Part shown: in pieces, positions 45,912-54,366 of the stretch
How the letters are laid out: each line of letters starts with the position of its first letter
Position numbering within the stretch: the first letter of the stretch is position 1
Assembly (NCBI RefSeq): GCF_016446475.1
Contig: NZ_JAEHFP010000004.1
Span: forward strand, 1 to 64,000
Reading direction: 5' to 3'
From: Paracoccus binzhouensis
GTDB lineage: Bacteria; Pseudomonadota; Alphaproteobacteria; Rhodobacterales; Rhodobacteraceae
Length of the DNA: 64,000 bases
Made by a program: the position numbers and the translations under genes
The notes under the pieces: generated by a model
What the model was told of the DNA's origin: nothing
Database searches by the model: none
The model's input: only the letters and a program-made list of their open reading frames with translations

Positions 45912-46225
45912 CGACGCATCCGAAGCCGCGACGGCGGAAAATCGGCCAATATTCGGTTAGAGTGCCGGTCAAAACCCAGCAAAACCAAGGCCTTGCGCCA
46001 TATCGCGGCACGCGAGACCCAAAAGCATGGTGCCGTGCGCCGCGTCCCAAAACAGTGTGCAGACAAGGGCTTGCCCAGAAACCGCCCCGACAGGGTGCCG
46101 GTTTCCTTTATCTTGCCCTCCGCCTTCCCTGCCTTTTCTGCTTCTGCCGCCGAGATCGCAGCCAGGCGTGCCTTACCCGAACCTGTCAGCTCCGAGTGGC
46201 ATTCCGATGCCGTGCATGCGCTCAT
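45908..46225 (-). CDS. Possible small ORF coupled to rlxS (overlaps oriT candidate)
   Basis: This 105-codon frame begins with an ATG overlapping the transglycosylase stop and ends with a TGA overlapping the rlxS start, both as ATGA, exactly like proven neighbours in this operon. Against it: I recognise no family, the sequence has an unusual Cys/Trp/Arg mix in its second half (RTAPCFWVSRAAIW), and the region holds a likely oriT. It may be real, a leader ORF giving translational coupling to rlxS, or chance. Confidence 0.35.
   Translation of the reverse strand: MSACTASECHSELTGSGKARLAAISAAEAEKAGKAEGKIKETGTLSGRFLGKPLSAHCFGTRRTAPCFWVSRAAIWRKALVLLGFDRHSNRILADFPPSRLRMRR
46078..46118. other. Candidate oriT with RP4-like nick region
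   Basis: An inverted repeat, GAAACCG at 46078-46084 and CGGTTTC at 46099-46105 with further pairing inside, is followed 3 nt later by TATCTTGCCC (46109-46118). The RP4 (MOBP) nick site is TATCCTG|CCC, likewise placed just after an inverted repeat, so only one base differs. It lies between the transglycosylase and rlxS genes, where MOBP elements often carry oriT. Confidence 0.55.
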
Positions 46226-46902
46226 GGTCCGCCCAATCCCGCGCCCGGGGTCACGAAAATCCCGTTTGCCGCGGCTGCGGATCCCAGCGCGCTCCCCGGC
46301 AGGCTAGACGCGATTTGCTGCTCGGACCGCACAACGAACAGCGCCGCATCGCGCCAGTCCGGCGGCAGATTTTGCCTAACCAGCTGCGCCTCCGATGCAC
46401 TCCCGCTGCTGAGAAGAGGGGCGAGTGCGGCCACATAGGCGCGCGTCTCAGCCGGCAAGGCACGCCCCGTTTCGAGATAGTCGTCGTAGCGACCGGGACC
46501 GGCATTGTAGGCGGCAAGCATGGCGGCGATAGTGCCGTAGCGGTCCCACATCTCGCGCAAATAGGCGGTCCCGGCGAGGATGTTGTCGCGCGGATCATGG
46601 GGGTCATCCCCGAGCCCGTGGCGCGCGCGCAAGGCAGCCCATGTGCCAGGCATGACCTGCATCAGCCCCATGGCTCCGGCATGGCTGACGGCGCGCGGAT
46701 CATTGGCGCTTTCGGCGCGCATCACTTCGACGATCCAGGGTGCCGGAATCCCGAAACGCTGTGCAGCCTCGGCAATGAAGGCGCCATGGAGATGTGACGC
46801 GATCTGGGCCGGAACGGGCTCCGTATTCGCGATGGCGGGGCCTTGGCTGAACAACAATAAGGCGCAAACGAGCGCCGCGATGTGACAGTGACGCATGGCC
46901 AT
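46222..46902 (-). CDS. Lytic transglycosylase of the conjugation system
   Basis: A 226-aa secreted SLT-type muramidase. The signal peptide (HIAALVCALLLFSQGPAIA) is followed by IVEVMRAESANDPRAVS with the catalytic Glu, HAGAMGLMQVMPGTW, and AYNAGPGRYDDYL, which are the standard SLT motifs. It opens peptidoglycan locally for the T4SS (VirB1-like role). The start at 46902 overlaps the DUF736 stop; an ATG 6 nt later is equally possible. Confidence 0.9.
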   Translation of the reverse strand: MAMRHCHIAALVCALLLFSQGPAIANTEPVPAQIASHLHGAFIAEAAQRFGIPAPWIVEVMRAESANDPRAVSHAGAMGLMQVMPGTWAALRARHGLGDDPHDPRDNILAGTAYLREMWDRYGTIAAMLAAYNAGPGRYDDYLETGRALPAETRAYVAALAPLLSSGSASEAQLVRQNLPPDWRDAALFVVRSEQQIASSLPGSALGSAAAANGIFVTPGAGLGGP

Positions 46903-47237
46903 CAGTCCCGGTCTTCGCGGGGTTTCGGGCGGTTCCAGTGCAGCGACCAAGCGGCACCGGCGTTATCGTCGCGAAAGAGATTGGCGCGGATCGGCTGCGG
47001 CAAGGCAGGATCGTCGAGCAGGACCGAGAGGTACTCACCGGCCTTCTCGCCGCTGCGCTTCCACGCGGCCCCGACCTCCGGGCCGTGCGCATTAGCGGCA
47101 TGCACCCGGTAGGCGGGCGCGTTCTCGGCCTCGCTGTTTTCCACCGGGACGAGCGCAAGCGAGAGGTCGAGTGTGAGCGTCCGGAGCTGTCCGGTGAAGC
47201 CCGTTTCTTCGCGGGTGAACTGTCCGATCTGTGACAT
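46902..47237 (-). CDS. DUF736 protein
   Basis: A 111-aa DUF736 protein (MSQIGQFTREETGFTGQLRT; AYRVHAANAHGPEVGAAW), a family found almost only in mobile elements of proteobacteria. The start at 47237 has AGGAGA about 6 nt upstream; the open frame beyond it is noncoding. Function unknown. Confidence 0.85.
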   Translation of the reverse strand: MSQIGQFTREETGFTGQLRTLTLDLSLALVPVENSEAENAPAYRVHAANAHGPEVGAAWKRSGEKAGEYLSVLLDDPALPQPIRANLFRDDNAGAAWSLHWNRPKPREDRD

Positions 47238-47271
47238 GTCAGGTCTCCTGTGTTTGGGGTTGGGTGGGCTG

Positions 47272-47817
47272 TCAGGGGTTGATGAAGCGCCCGTCGCGGG
47301 GTTCGGGTGCGTCGAATGCCACCCAGATCGGGCGCGCCATACCGATGACGGCGTCAGCCGGGAGCGGCCCGAAATAGCGGCCATCGAGGCTGTCTCGGAC
47401 CTCGCGGTTCATGAGGAAGACTTCGCCGTCCTGAAGCAGGCGGCAGCCCTGCCACTCGGGCAGATCGCGACCCAGCCGATCCCGCGGCAGCGCCTCGCCG
47501 AGGACGACGGCATCGACGGTGACTGTCGCGCCGCTGCGGCAAACGCGCTGTCCCGGCAGGCCTGCGACATGCTTCAAGAGCGGGACATCCGCGCCGATGT
47601 AGCCCCGCGTGACCATGAACGCGGCAAGAGGCGCAGGAGGCATGACCACGACGAGGTCGCCGATCTCCAGCCCGGTCGGGCGCTCGACCCAGTAGAGTCC
47701 GAGCGGCACGCTGGCAGATGCATTCCAGATCAGCCACGCGGGCAGAATTGCGACGGACGGAGCTGCAAGACTCGCCAGGCCCATCGCGGCCAAGAGAAGG
47801 ATCGCGGGGCGCTTCAT
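47272..47817 (-). CDS. traF: TraF-type S26 signal peptidase
   Basis: A 181-aa S26 family peptidase with an N-terminal membrane segment, NASASVPLGLYWVE (catalytic Ser region), LLKHVAGLPGQRV (catalytic Lys) and a C-terminal DSLDGRYFGPLP. In RP4, TraF cyclises or processes the TrbC pilin; the same role is likely here. The start at 47817 overlaps the DUF2840 stop by 4 nt. Confidence 0.9.
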   Translation of the reverse strand: MKRPAILLLAAMGLASLAAPSVAILPAWLIWNASASVPLGLYWVERPTGLEIGDLVVVMPPAPLAAFMVTRGYIGADVPLLKHVAGLPGQRVCRSGATVTVDAVVLGEALPRDRLGRDLPEWQGCRLLQDGEVFLMNREVRDSLDGRYFGPLPADAVIGMARPIWVAFDAPEPRDGRFINP

Positions 47818-48332
47818 GGCCAGATCCTGCGCCGCGCAAGCCAGGCCGCATGCCGCGCCGAGGAATAGACCGACGGGGTTTGTCCGGCGGTCAGGCGATT
47901 GTGGACATGGCGCCAGTGATCGGGCGCGACGGCGGTCGGATCGATCCCCAAGGCTTCGATGTCGTCGATGATTTCCAGCGTGCGCTTGGCTTTTGGCCAT
48001 CCATCCAGCTGCAGCAGAATCTCGGCACCGGGATACACGAAGCTCAGCGTCTGGAACGGCTCGGTGCGGAAAACAGCGCGCAGGATGACGAGCCGCGCCG
48101 CGACCGTTCCGTGCTCATTTCCGGCCCAACGGATGCAGGCGAAGACCGCACCGGAGGCGAAGCCGACCCGTCGTCTTTGTCGGTCGATCACCTGTTCCCG
48201 GCACAGGTGACCGAAGCGGATCCACTGCTCGACGCGGCGTCGCTGGAACGTCAGATCGACCCATGTGATCGACGCATTGGGTCGGTCAGTCGCCGTGTGT
48301 CCATCGCGCTGCAGCGGGAGCTTGCCAGTCAT
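47814..48332 (-). CDS. DUF2840 protein
   Basis: A 172-aa DUF2840 protein (TWVDLTFQRRRVEQWIRFG; GAVFACIRWAGNEHGTVAA; EIIDDIEALGIDP), a regular neighbour of traF and parA in alphaproteobacterial conjugative elements. Function unknown. It overlaps both neighbours by 4 nt. Confidence 0.85.
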   Translation of the reverse strand: MTGKLPLQRDGHTATDRPNASITWVDLTFQRRRVEQWIRFGHLCREQVIDRQRRRVGFASGAVFACIRWAGNEHGTVAARLVILRAVFRTEPFQTLSFVYPGAEILLQLDGWPKAKRTLEIIDDIEALGIDPTAVAPDHWRHVHNRLTAGQTPSVYSSARHAAWLARRRIWP

Positions 48333-48511
48333 GACGGGGCCCCCTCTTCGGTGGACGGGGGATAGCCGATCAGATCGCGCAACATCGCGGCGCAGGTCTG
48401 ACCTTGCTGGAAGGCAGAAAGACGGACGCGCCCACGCAGCTCGGACATGATATCAACGGCAAGGCTGGTGCTGCCGATCCCGCCTTTCTGGCCGAGGAGC
48501 GCACGGGTCAT
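48329..48511 (-). pseudogene. ParA remnant fused to the end of an RHH partner gene
   Basis: This 60-codon frame starts MTRALLGQKGGIGSTSLAVD, recognisably the ParA N-terminus (usual form QKGGVGKTTLA) but with the essential Walker Lys replaced by Ser. It then switches to ELRGRVRLSAFQQGQTCAAM, which resembles the C-terminal part of the small ribbon-helix-helix protein normally encoded after parA. An internal deletion of most of parA plus the start of the next gene would create this. It still overlaps repA and DUF2840 by ATGA, so translation coupling is kept. It cannot act as a partition ATPase. Confidence 0.6.
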
Positions 48512-49641
48512 TGCCGTTCCCCCGGCTTGCCGAGGGGCAGTTCCGGTTCTCGTGGAACGGGCTTGTCGGGCCCCCTTCCCCGCCGCCGATACCCGACCTT
48601 GAGCGCGGCACCCGTCCTTGAGATCAGGGTTTCGACAGCGGTCCTGCGCTCTTCAACGTTAGAATCTTTGTTAGACTCTAAGTTAAGGGCGCGATTTTCT
48701 GTTGTGGTGCATGTGGTTAAGCCTGGTTTCGGTTCCCGATAGCACGAGCCCCCGGTTCCTGATGGCACGATACCCCGGGTTCCCGATGGCACGAGGCCAT
48801 TCACAGCTTGTCCACAGGGCGCGGCAGGCTCGAAGGCCAACAGCATGCGGCCGCTGGTTTCGATCTCGGCGAAGAGGACATAGCCGGGCAGCGGCTGGCG
48901 GCGGATAATGTCGCGCAGCTCGAAGGCGAAGCGCTTGAAGGGCGAGAGGCTTCCGGATTTCTGGTGCAGGTGACGGAAATCGAAGCGCCAGCCGCCCGTC
49001 TGTCGCCCGCCATGCTTGCGCACAAGGCGGTAGAGCCAGCGGTCGAGGCCGCCGGTCAGATCGAAATAGGCGCGGTCGATGGTGAGGATCAGGGCGTCGT
49101 CGAGGACGGCACGGTAGAACCAGTCCGGGACGATCAGCTCGATCCCGTCTGGTCGCCCCCTCGCGTCGCTGCGTTCATGCCATTCATTGATCCAGGAGAA
49201 GCGATGGCGCCGGCCCTCGGCGGGCTGGCGGATCGTCGTCGCCACCGTGGTCGATTGCAGCCGGTCCAGCGCGGCCTTCAGGCGTTGATAGTCCCGCAGC
49301 GACGTACCGCGCCCGGTGAAATTGAGGATCTCATAAGGTGTAGCCGCCATCAGACGTGAGGTGCGCAGGCCCGCATCGCGCGCCTCGACGATCTGGCTCG
49401 CCGCCCATATCAGGATGTCGGCATCCCAGATCGTGGCCATGCCGTGGTCGGGCACGGCCTCGACCCGGATCGCCACATTCCCCGCGACGAAATCGATGGG
49501 GCGGATGCGCGGCGACTTGGACAGGGAGAAGAACGGATAGGCCATGAGATCCTGCGCGTCACGTGGGGCGAACTCCCCCGGAAGCGCCCGAAAGAGGTCG
49601 AGTTGGCCGCGCTCGGAGGCGCTGCGGGGCGTCGGGGGCAT
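48508..49641 (-). CDS. repA: Replication initiator RepA (RPA family)
   Basis: A 377-aa replication initiator of the RPA type. It begins MPPTPRSASERGQLDLFRAL, then MAYPFFSLSKSPRIRPIDF, IWAASQIVEARDAG, YEILNFTGRGTSLRDYQRLK and TLTIDRAYFDLTGGLDRWLY-like winged-helix segments. It would start replication of a plasmid or an excised element. The C-terminal third holds DNA repeats read in two different frames (VPSGT twice, then SCYREP) and a DnaA-box-like site, so the origin may lie inside the gene. Confidence 0.88.
   Translation of the reverse strand: MPPTPRSASERGQLDLFRALPGEFAPRDAQDLMAYPFFSLSKSPRIRPIDFVAGNVAIRVEAVPDHGMATIWDADILIWAASQIVEARDAGLRTSRLMAATPYEILNFTGRGTSLRDYQRLKAALDRLQSTTVATTIRQPAEGRRHRFSWINEWHERSDARGRPDGIELIVPDWFYRAVLDDALILTIDRAYFDLTGGLDRWLYRLVRKHGGRQTGGWRFDFRHLHQKSGSLSPFKRFAFELRDIIRRQPLPGYVLFAEIETSGRMLLAFEPAAPCGQAVNGLVPSGTRGIVPSGTGGSCYREPKPGLTTCTTTENRALNLESNKDSNVEERRTAVETLISRTGAALKVGYRRRGRGPDKPVPREPELPLGKPGERQ
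48731..48794. repeat. Three iteron-like 17-bp repeats inside repA
   Basis: ggttcccgatagcacga (48731), ggttcctgatggcacga (48754) and ggttcccgatggcacga (48778) recur at 23- and 24-bp spacing, about two DNA turns. Because 23 is not a multiple of three, the copies are read in different protein frames, so the DNA rather than the protein is conserved. They are candidate RepA-binding iterons. Confidence 0.6.
48808..48816 (+). promoter_or_regulatory. DnaA-box-like 9-mer next to the iterons
   Basis: ttgtccaca differs from the DnaA consensus TTATNCACA at one position and lies 13 nt beyond the last iteron-like repeat, as in many iteron origins. Confidence 0.4.
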
Positions 49642-49659
49642 GAGAAACCGGAAGGGCCG

Positions 49660-49941
49660 TCAGCGAGTCGCGCGCACAGGAACGGCATGCGGCGACGCCG
49701 TCTGGCGCTTGGCCGGCAGGACCTGACCGCGCGGATCGGAGGTCGAGGTGACCGAACCGCGGGCGACCCAAGCCGTCAGGTCATCGACCGAATAGATGAC
49801 GCGCCCGCCGAGCTTGTGATAGGCGGGGCCGGTTCCGTAGGTGCGGTGCTTTTCCAGCGTGCGCGCCGACAGGCTGAGGAACGTGGCCGCTTCCTTGGTA
49901 CGCAGATAGCGTGGCGGCAGAACGGCGAGATCGGGTCGCAT
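49660..49941 (-). CDS. AlpA/MerR-like HTH protein
   Basis: A 93-aa DNA-binding protein with the excisionase/AlpA-type domain PRYLRTKEAATFLSLSARTL and GGRVIYSVDDLTAWVARG. It commonly precedes repA in these elements and regulates it or acts in excision. The start at 49941 has GGAGG 9 nt upstream. It ends 18 nt before repA. Confidence 0.82.
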   Translation of the reverse strand: MRPDLAVLPPRYLRTKEAATFLSLSARTLEKHRTYGTGPAYHKLGGRVIYSVDDLTAWVARGSVTSTSDPRGQVLPAKRQTASPHAVPVRATR

Positions 49942-50577
49942 GTATGGGGCCTCCGTGGGTCTGTGGAAGGCCGTCGGCAAAGGACGGCCTGTCCCGCGCA
50001 GGCTGGCGAAGAAAGACCGGAGAGGGGATGAGGAAGATTGGGGGCGGAAGTATCCTACCCCCTTGGGAGATTAGCCTCGGGGGATGGGGTTCAACAGCAG
50101 GCGAGAGGTTCCGACTACCCGGGCTGCTTGGTTGCGATAAACAGCTTTGCGGACCCTCGGGACCTTCGCCGCGGGGCCCGATCTCCGCTGCACTCGCGAA
50201 GGCACTCGGGAGCAAGGGCAGAGAGCGTTCATTTGGCTTTCTTTGGGTTTCGTCCTTGGCCGCCTAAAGCGGCCATTCGGCGGAGGGGATGGGTCTGACA
50301 TCCAACCTTCTCTTGTGGATGCCGCCCTCATTTGCAAGGAATTTCTGAACTTTAGACATGTGATCGAGTGCGGACTCTTGTCAGGCCTGTTAGCGCGGCC
50401 CGATAGATGCCGCTGGCCGGGATGGTGATGCGCGGACCGGGGCCAAATCTCCGACAGCGAGCTCGAAGCTCTGAGAAGGTTGCTGGTTTGCCCAACCCGG
50501 ATCATGTCGATCATTTGCCCATTCGGATCACGCCTTCCTCACAACTCTGCGTTCCGGTTTCGCGGTTTGCTGCCGGA
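49942..50577. other. Gene-free stretch between the conjugative module and IS110
   Basis: About 640 bases with no supported gene on either strand; the open frames here lack ribosome binding sites and family features. In related elements this side usually continues with DUF2285-type genes and an integrase; none is present, so the module probably ends or was truncated here. The left end of the IS110 copy must lie in this stretch but I could not define it. Confidence 0.5.
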
Positions 50578-51610
50578 TCAAGCAGCGCTGGCGATCACCG
50601 GATCGCGATAGCCTTCACCGCGCGTGAGCATCGCCCAGATGCCGCGCGCCATCTTATTGGCCAGTGCAAAGGCCGCGACTAACGGCGGCTTGCGTTCCAG
50701 CATGCGCTCAAGCCAAGGGTTTTGAGGTGCACCACGATGCAGGGCCCAGCGGACCACCGCCATCGCTCCGGTGACAAGCAGTCGCCGGATGTCCCGCTGC
50801 CCCATCTTCGATGTTTTCCCCAGCCTCTGTTTTCCGCCTGAAGAATGTTGCCGCGGCACCAACCCGAGCCAAGGCGGCAAAATCGCGGCCACGCCGGAAC
50901 TGCCCCATCGGCGGCGCGAAGGTTTCGACCGCGAGCACGGTGATCGGTCCGACACCCGGCATGGTCTGTAATTGCCGGGGCATGGCGGCCGCCCTGGACG
51001 CGGCGGTGAGCTTTGCCGAAACTGCGGCGAGGCGGGACGACAACAGATCGATCTGCTCCAGAACCATGCGATAGATGTCTCGCGCGAGGTCAGGCAGGCC
51101 CGAACTCGGATCATCAACCATCTTCGCCAACCGCGGGATGTATCCGACCCCTTCCGGCGCCACGTGCCCGAATTCATAGAGGTGCGCGCGCAGGGCGTTG
51201 ATCGCCTCGGTCCGCTGCTTCACGATCTGCTCACGAGCGCGAAATGCCACCGCCCGGGCCTGCTGTTCTTCGGTCTTGGGTTCGACGAACCGCATGGTCG
51301 GACGCGTGGCCGCCTCCGCGATTGCTTCCGCGTCGGCCGCATCGTTTTTCTGACGCTTGATGAATGGCTTGACATAATGCGGCGCAATCAGCCGGACACG
51401 GTGCCCATGGGCGGTCAGTTCTCGTGTCCAGTGATGGGCGCTTGGGCAAGCCACCATCGCCACACCGCATGCGGAATGATCCGCCATGAAGCGCGCAAAC
51501 TGCTGTCGCGACAGCTTCTTGCGGAAAACGACCGCCCCATCCGCTCCCGCCCCGTGCAGCTGGAACACGTCCTTTGCCAGATCGACCCCGATGATGCTAA
51601 CTTCTTCCAT
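50578..51610 (-). pseudogene. IS110-family (IS1111-like) transposase, frameshifted
   Basis: The frame starts MEEVSIIGVDLAKDVFQLHG at 51610 (DEDD-type domain) and runs through ARDIYRMVLEQIDLLSSRLA and MPGVGPITVLAVETF. After GRDFAA the correct sequence continues in another frame as WLGLVPRQHSSGGKQRLGK and KMGQRDIRRLLVTGAMAVV, ending at 50578. One extra base near 50871 (gccgcc-t-tggctc on the coding strand) explains the shift. The protein would lose its C-terminal catalytic Ser domain, so the element is probably inactive unless the shift is programmed or a sequencing error. Confidence 0.82.
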
Positions 51611-51835
51611 GGATGCCCTCTCCTTCAGCTTGTGCTTCGACACCACGAGTATGGCACATCGCGATGCCGTCAGGGTGAGAGCGGCATCCACCCCATCTCC
51701 ACCTTAAAGCATTGATTACATTAGATTATGTGAGGTTTCTTCACTCGTTTGGCAACAATTGCCACTCTGCAGCGAGCGCCATTGTGCTGGCTACTATTAT
51801 CGCCTATCGACGATTAACGTACAGACGGATGGTTC

Positions 51836-52159
51836 ATGCAGGACACTGACATCGAAATCGCTGAACTGGCCAAGGCGCTCGCGCATCCGGCAAGACTGCG
51901 CATCCTGCGACTGCTGCTCGCCACGCCCGGCTGCATCGGCGGCGACATCGTGGGCGCTGTCGGCCTGGCGCAGTCCACGGTCTCCGAGCACCTGCGCATC
52001 CTGAAGGCTGCCGGGGTCATCACGGGCGAGATATCCGGCCCGCGCATCTGCTACGCGCTGAACCCCGCTGCGCTTGAACCGCTGGCCGACTTTATCGGCA
52101 CGCTGACCGGCCCATCCGCTGCGGTCTGCTGCGTGCCTGAGGAGAAGGAAATTTCATGA
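51836..52159 (+). CDS. arsR: ArsR arsenic-responsive repressor
   Basis: A 107-aa SmtB/ArsR winged-helix repressor ([36 protein letters not shown]). A CC pair near the C-terminus ([11 protein letters not shown]) is a likely As(III) site, as in ArsR proteins with C-terminal cysteines. It is the first gene of the ars operon and overlaps acr3 by 4 nt. The 225 nt upstream to the IS110 gene should hold promoter and operator; I could not assign them firmly. Confidence 0.9.
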   Translation: MQDTDIEIAELAKALAHPARLRILRLLLATPGCIGGDIVGAVGLAQSTVSEHLRILKAAGVITGEISGPRICYALNPAALEPLADFIGTLTGPSAAVCCVPEEKEIS

Positions 52160-53175
52160 GCCTGTTCGAACGTTGGCTGACCCTCTGGGTCGCGCTGTGC
52201 ATCCTGGCCGGGCTCGTCCTCGGCAACCTCGCGCCGGGTCTCTTCGGCGCGCTGGCCGCGCTGGAAGTCGCTTCGGTCAACCTCGTCGTCGCCGTCCTGA
52301 TCTGGGCGATGGTCTATCCGATGATGATCGCAGTGGATCTGGGCTCGCTGAAGGCGGTGGGACAGCGCCCGAAGGGCCTCGTGATCACGCTTGCCGTGAA
52401 CTGGCTGATCAAGCCCTTCACCATGGCGGCGCTTGCCGTGCTGTTCTTCAACCACGTCTTCGCCGGACTGATCGACCCGGAGCGCGCGCCGGAATACATC
52501 GCCGGGCTGATCCTGCTCGGGGCGGCGCCGTGCACGGCGATGGTCTTTGTCTGGTCACAGCTGACAAAGGGCGATCCCAACTACACGCTGGTGCAGGTCT
52601 CCGTGAACGACCTGATCATGGTGGTCGCCTTCGCCCCCATCGTGGCCTTCCTTCTGGGCGTGACCGACATCAGCGTCCCTTGGGAGACACTGATCCTGTC
52701 GGTCGTCCTTTATATCGTCATTCCGCTGATCGCGGGTCTCCTGACGCGCCGGGCGCTGATCGCGAAAGGCGGCGAGGCCGCGGTGACCGCGTTCACGGCG
52801 CGAATCAAGCCGGCCTCGGTGGTCGGGCTGCTGGCGACCGTGGTGCTGCTCTTCGGTTTTCAGGGGCCGGTGATCCTCGCGCAACCGCTGCTAATCGCGC
52901 TGATCGCAGTCCCGATCGTCATCCAGTCGTACGGCATCTTCGCCCTTGGATATGGATGGGCCTGGCTGTGGGCCGTGCCCCACCGGGTCGCCGCGCCCTG
53001 CGCGCTGATCGGCACGTCGAACTTCTTCGAACTGGCAGTCGCCGTGGCGATCGGGCTTTTCGGGCTGAACTCCGGTGCGGCGCTGGCCACCGTGGTGGGG
53101 GTGCTGGTCGAGGTGCCGGTGATGCTGAGCCTCGTCGCCATTGCGAACCGGACACGCGAGAGTTTCCCGGCGTGA
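52156..53175 (+). CDS. acr3: ACR3-family arsenite efflux permease
   Basis: A 339-aa permease with about ten membrane segments. The conserved Cys motif [15 protein letters not shown] and the [18 protein letters not shown] segment identify ACR3 rather than ArsB. It expels As(III) across the inner membrane using the proton gradient. It starts at the arsR stop and its own stop overlaps the GTG of arsC. Confidence 0.93.
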   Translation: MSLFERWLTLWVALCILAGLVLGNLAPGLFGALAALEVASVNLVVAVLIWAMVYPMMIAVDLGSLKAVGQRPKGLVITLAVNWLIKPFTMAALAVLFFNHVFAGLIDPERAPEYIAGLILLGAAPCTAMVFVWSQLTKGDPNYTLVQVSVNDLIMVVAFAPIVAFLLGVTDISVPWETLILSVVLYIVIPLIAGLLTRRALIAKGGEAAVTAFTARIKPASVVGLLATVVLLFGFQGPVILAQPLLIALIAVPIVIQSYGIFALGYGWAWLWAVPHRVAAPCALIGTSNFFELAVAVAIGLFGLNSGAALATVVGVLVEVPVMLSLVAIANRTRESFPA

Positions 53176-53603
53176 GCACCTTCCCGGTCGTCATCCACCA
53201 CAATCCCGACTGCGGCACGTCCCGCAACGTGCTCGGCATCATCCAGGCGGCTGGATACGAGCCGACCGTCATCGACTATCTGAAGGAGGGCTGGACGCGT
53301 CCGCAGCTTCTGGCGCTGTTCGCCGCCGCCGGGATCACGGTGCGCGAGGCACTCCGGGTCAAGCGCTCCCCGGCCGAGGAGTTGGGGCTCACCGCACCGG
53401 ACGTCTCCGACGAGGCATTGCTGGATGCCATGACGCGCCACCCGATCCTCGTGAACCGCCCTATCGTCTGTACGCCGATGGGCGTCAGGCTCTGCCGCCC
53501 GTCCGAGACTGTCCTCGATCTGCTCGAGACGCTCCCTCCGGGTCCGCTCGTCAAGGAGGACGGCCAATTGATCATTGACGCCGAGGGAAACCGGATTGCC
53601 TGA
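53172..53603 (+). CDS. arsC: ArsC glutaredoxin-dependent arsenate reductase
   Basis: A 143-aa Ars[19 protein letters not shown] holds the catalytic Cys, and the Arg residues of [10 protein letters not shown] and VRLCRPSE match the arsenate-binding set. It reduces As(V) to As(III) for export by ACR3. The start is a GTG overlapping the acr3 stop (GTGA). Confidence 0.92.
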   Translation: MSTFPVVIHHNPDCGTSRNVLGIIQAAGYEPTVIDYLKEGWTRPQLLALFAAAGITVREALRVKRSPAEELGLTAPDVSDEALLDAMTRHPILVNRPIVCTPMGVRLCRPSETVLDLLETLPPGPLVKEDGQLIIDAEGNRIA

Positions 53604-54330
53604 CACATTGACCGATCTGACCACACCGCAGCTCGACGAGACGAGTTTCTCCGCAATCGACTATGACCGGCTGATGTCGGCTGCCATCAGCACGCATCCG
53701 CCCCGCATCCTGATCCTCTACGGCTCGCTCCGGGCGCGATCGTTCAGCCGACTGTCGGCCGAGGAAGCCGGTCGCATTCTCACAGCGCTCGGGGCGGAGG
53801 TCCGGTTCTTCAACCCCTCAGGCCTGCCGCTGGTAGACGACGGGGTGGATGCCAGCCACCCGAAGGTGCGGGAGCTGCGTGATCTGGTGACCTGGTGCGA
53901 AGGCATGGTCTGGTCGAGCCCCGAGCGGCACGGCGCGATGACCGGCCTCATGAAGACGCAGATCGACTGGATTCCGCTGTCCGAGGGCGCCGTGCGACCG
54001 ACGCAGGGTAAGACGCTGGCAGTGATGCAGGTGTCGGGCGGCTCGCAGAGCTTCAACGCGGTCAACCAGATGCGGGTTCTCGGGCGCTGGATGCGGATGC
54101 TGACTATCCCCAACCAGTCCTCCATCCCCAAGGCGTTTCAGGAGTTCGACGAGGCGGGACGAATGCGCCCGTCGCCACTCTACGACCGGATCGTGGATGT
54201 CATGGAGGAGCTGGTGAAGTTCACGCTGCTCACGCGCGATCGGAAGGCGTATCTCGTGGACCGCTACTCCGAGCGCAAGGAAACGGCGGCCGCGCTCATG
54301 AAGCGGGTGAACCTCTCCGCCGCAACCTGA
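53596..54330 (+). CDS. arsH: ArsH NADPH-dependent FMN protein
   Basis: A 244-aa flavoprotein with the FMN-binding [33 protein letters not shown] and a long C-terminal helical tail. ArsH oxidises trivalent organoarsenicals or acts as a quinone/azo reductase. No ATG fits; the TTG at 53596 (PDTLTDL) with GAGGG upstream is the best start, 8 nt inside the arsC end. Confidence 0.87.
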   Translation: MPDTLTDLTTPQLDETSFSAIDYDRLMSAAISTHPPRILILYGSLRARSFSRLSAEEAGRILTALGAEVRFFNPSGLPLVDDGVDASHPKVRELRDLVTWCEGMVWSSPERHGAMTGLMKTQIDWIPLSEGAVRPTQGKTLAVMQVSGGSQSFNAVNQMRVLGRWMRMLTIPNQSSIPKAFQEFDEAGRMRPSPLYDRIVDVMEELVKFTLLTRDRKAYLVDRYSERKETAAALMKRVNLSAAT

Positions 54331-54366
54331 GCGCAGGGCGATGTCGCGAGGCCCGTTTGCGCCGCC

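Noticed and set aside
51751..51763. GGCAA-CAA-TTGCC inverted repeat upstream of arsR
   Set aside because: Could be an IS110 end or an operator, but no matching copy was found at the other IS end and it does not resemble known ArsR sites.
52173..53603. 476-codon frame running through acr3 into arsC
   Set aside because: The first part is the shadow frame of acr3; only the last 144 codons from the GTG at 53172 are arsC.
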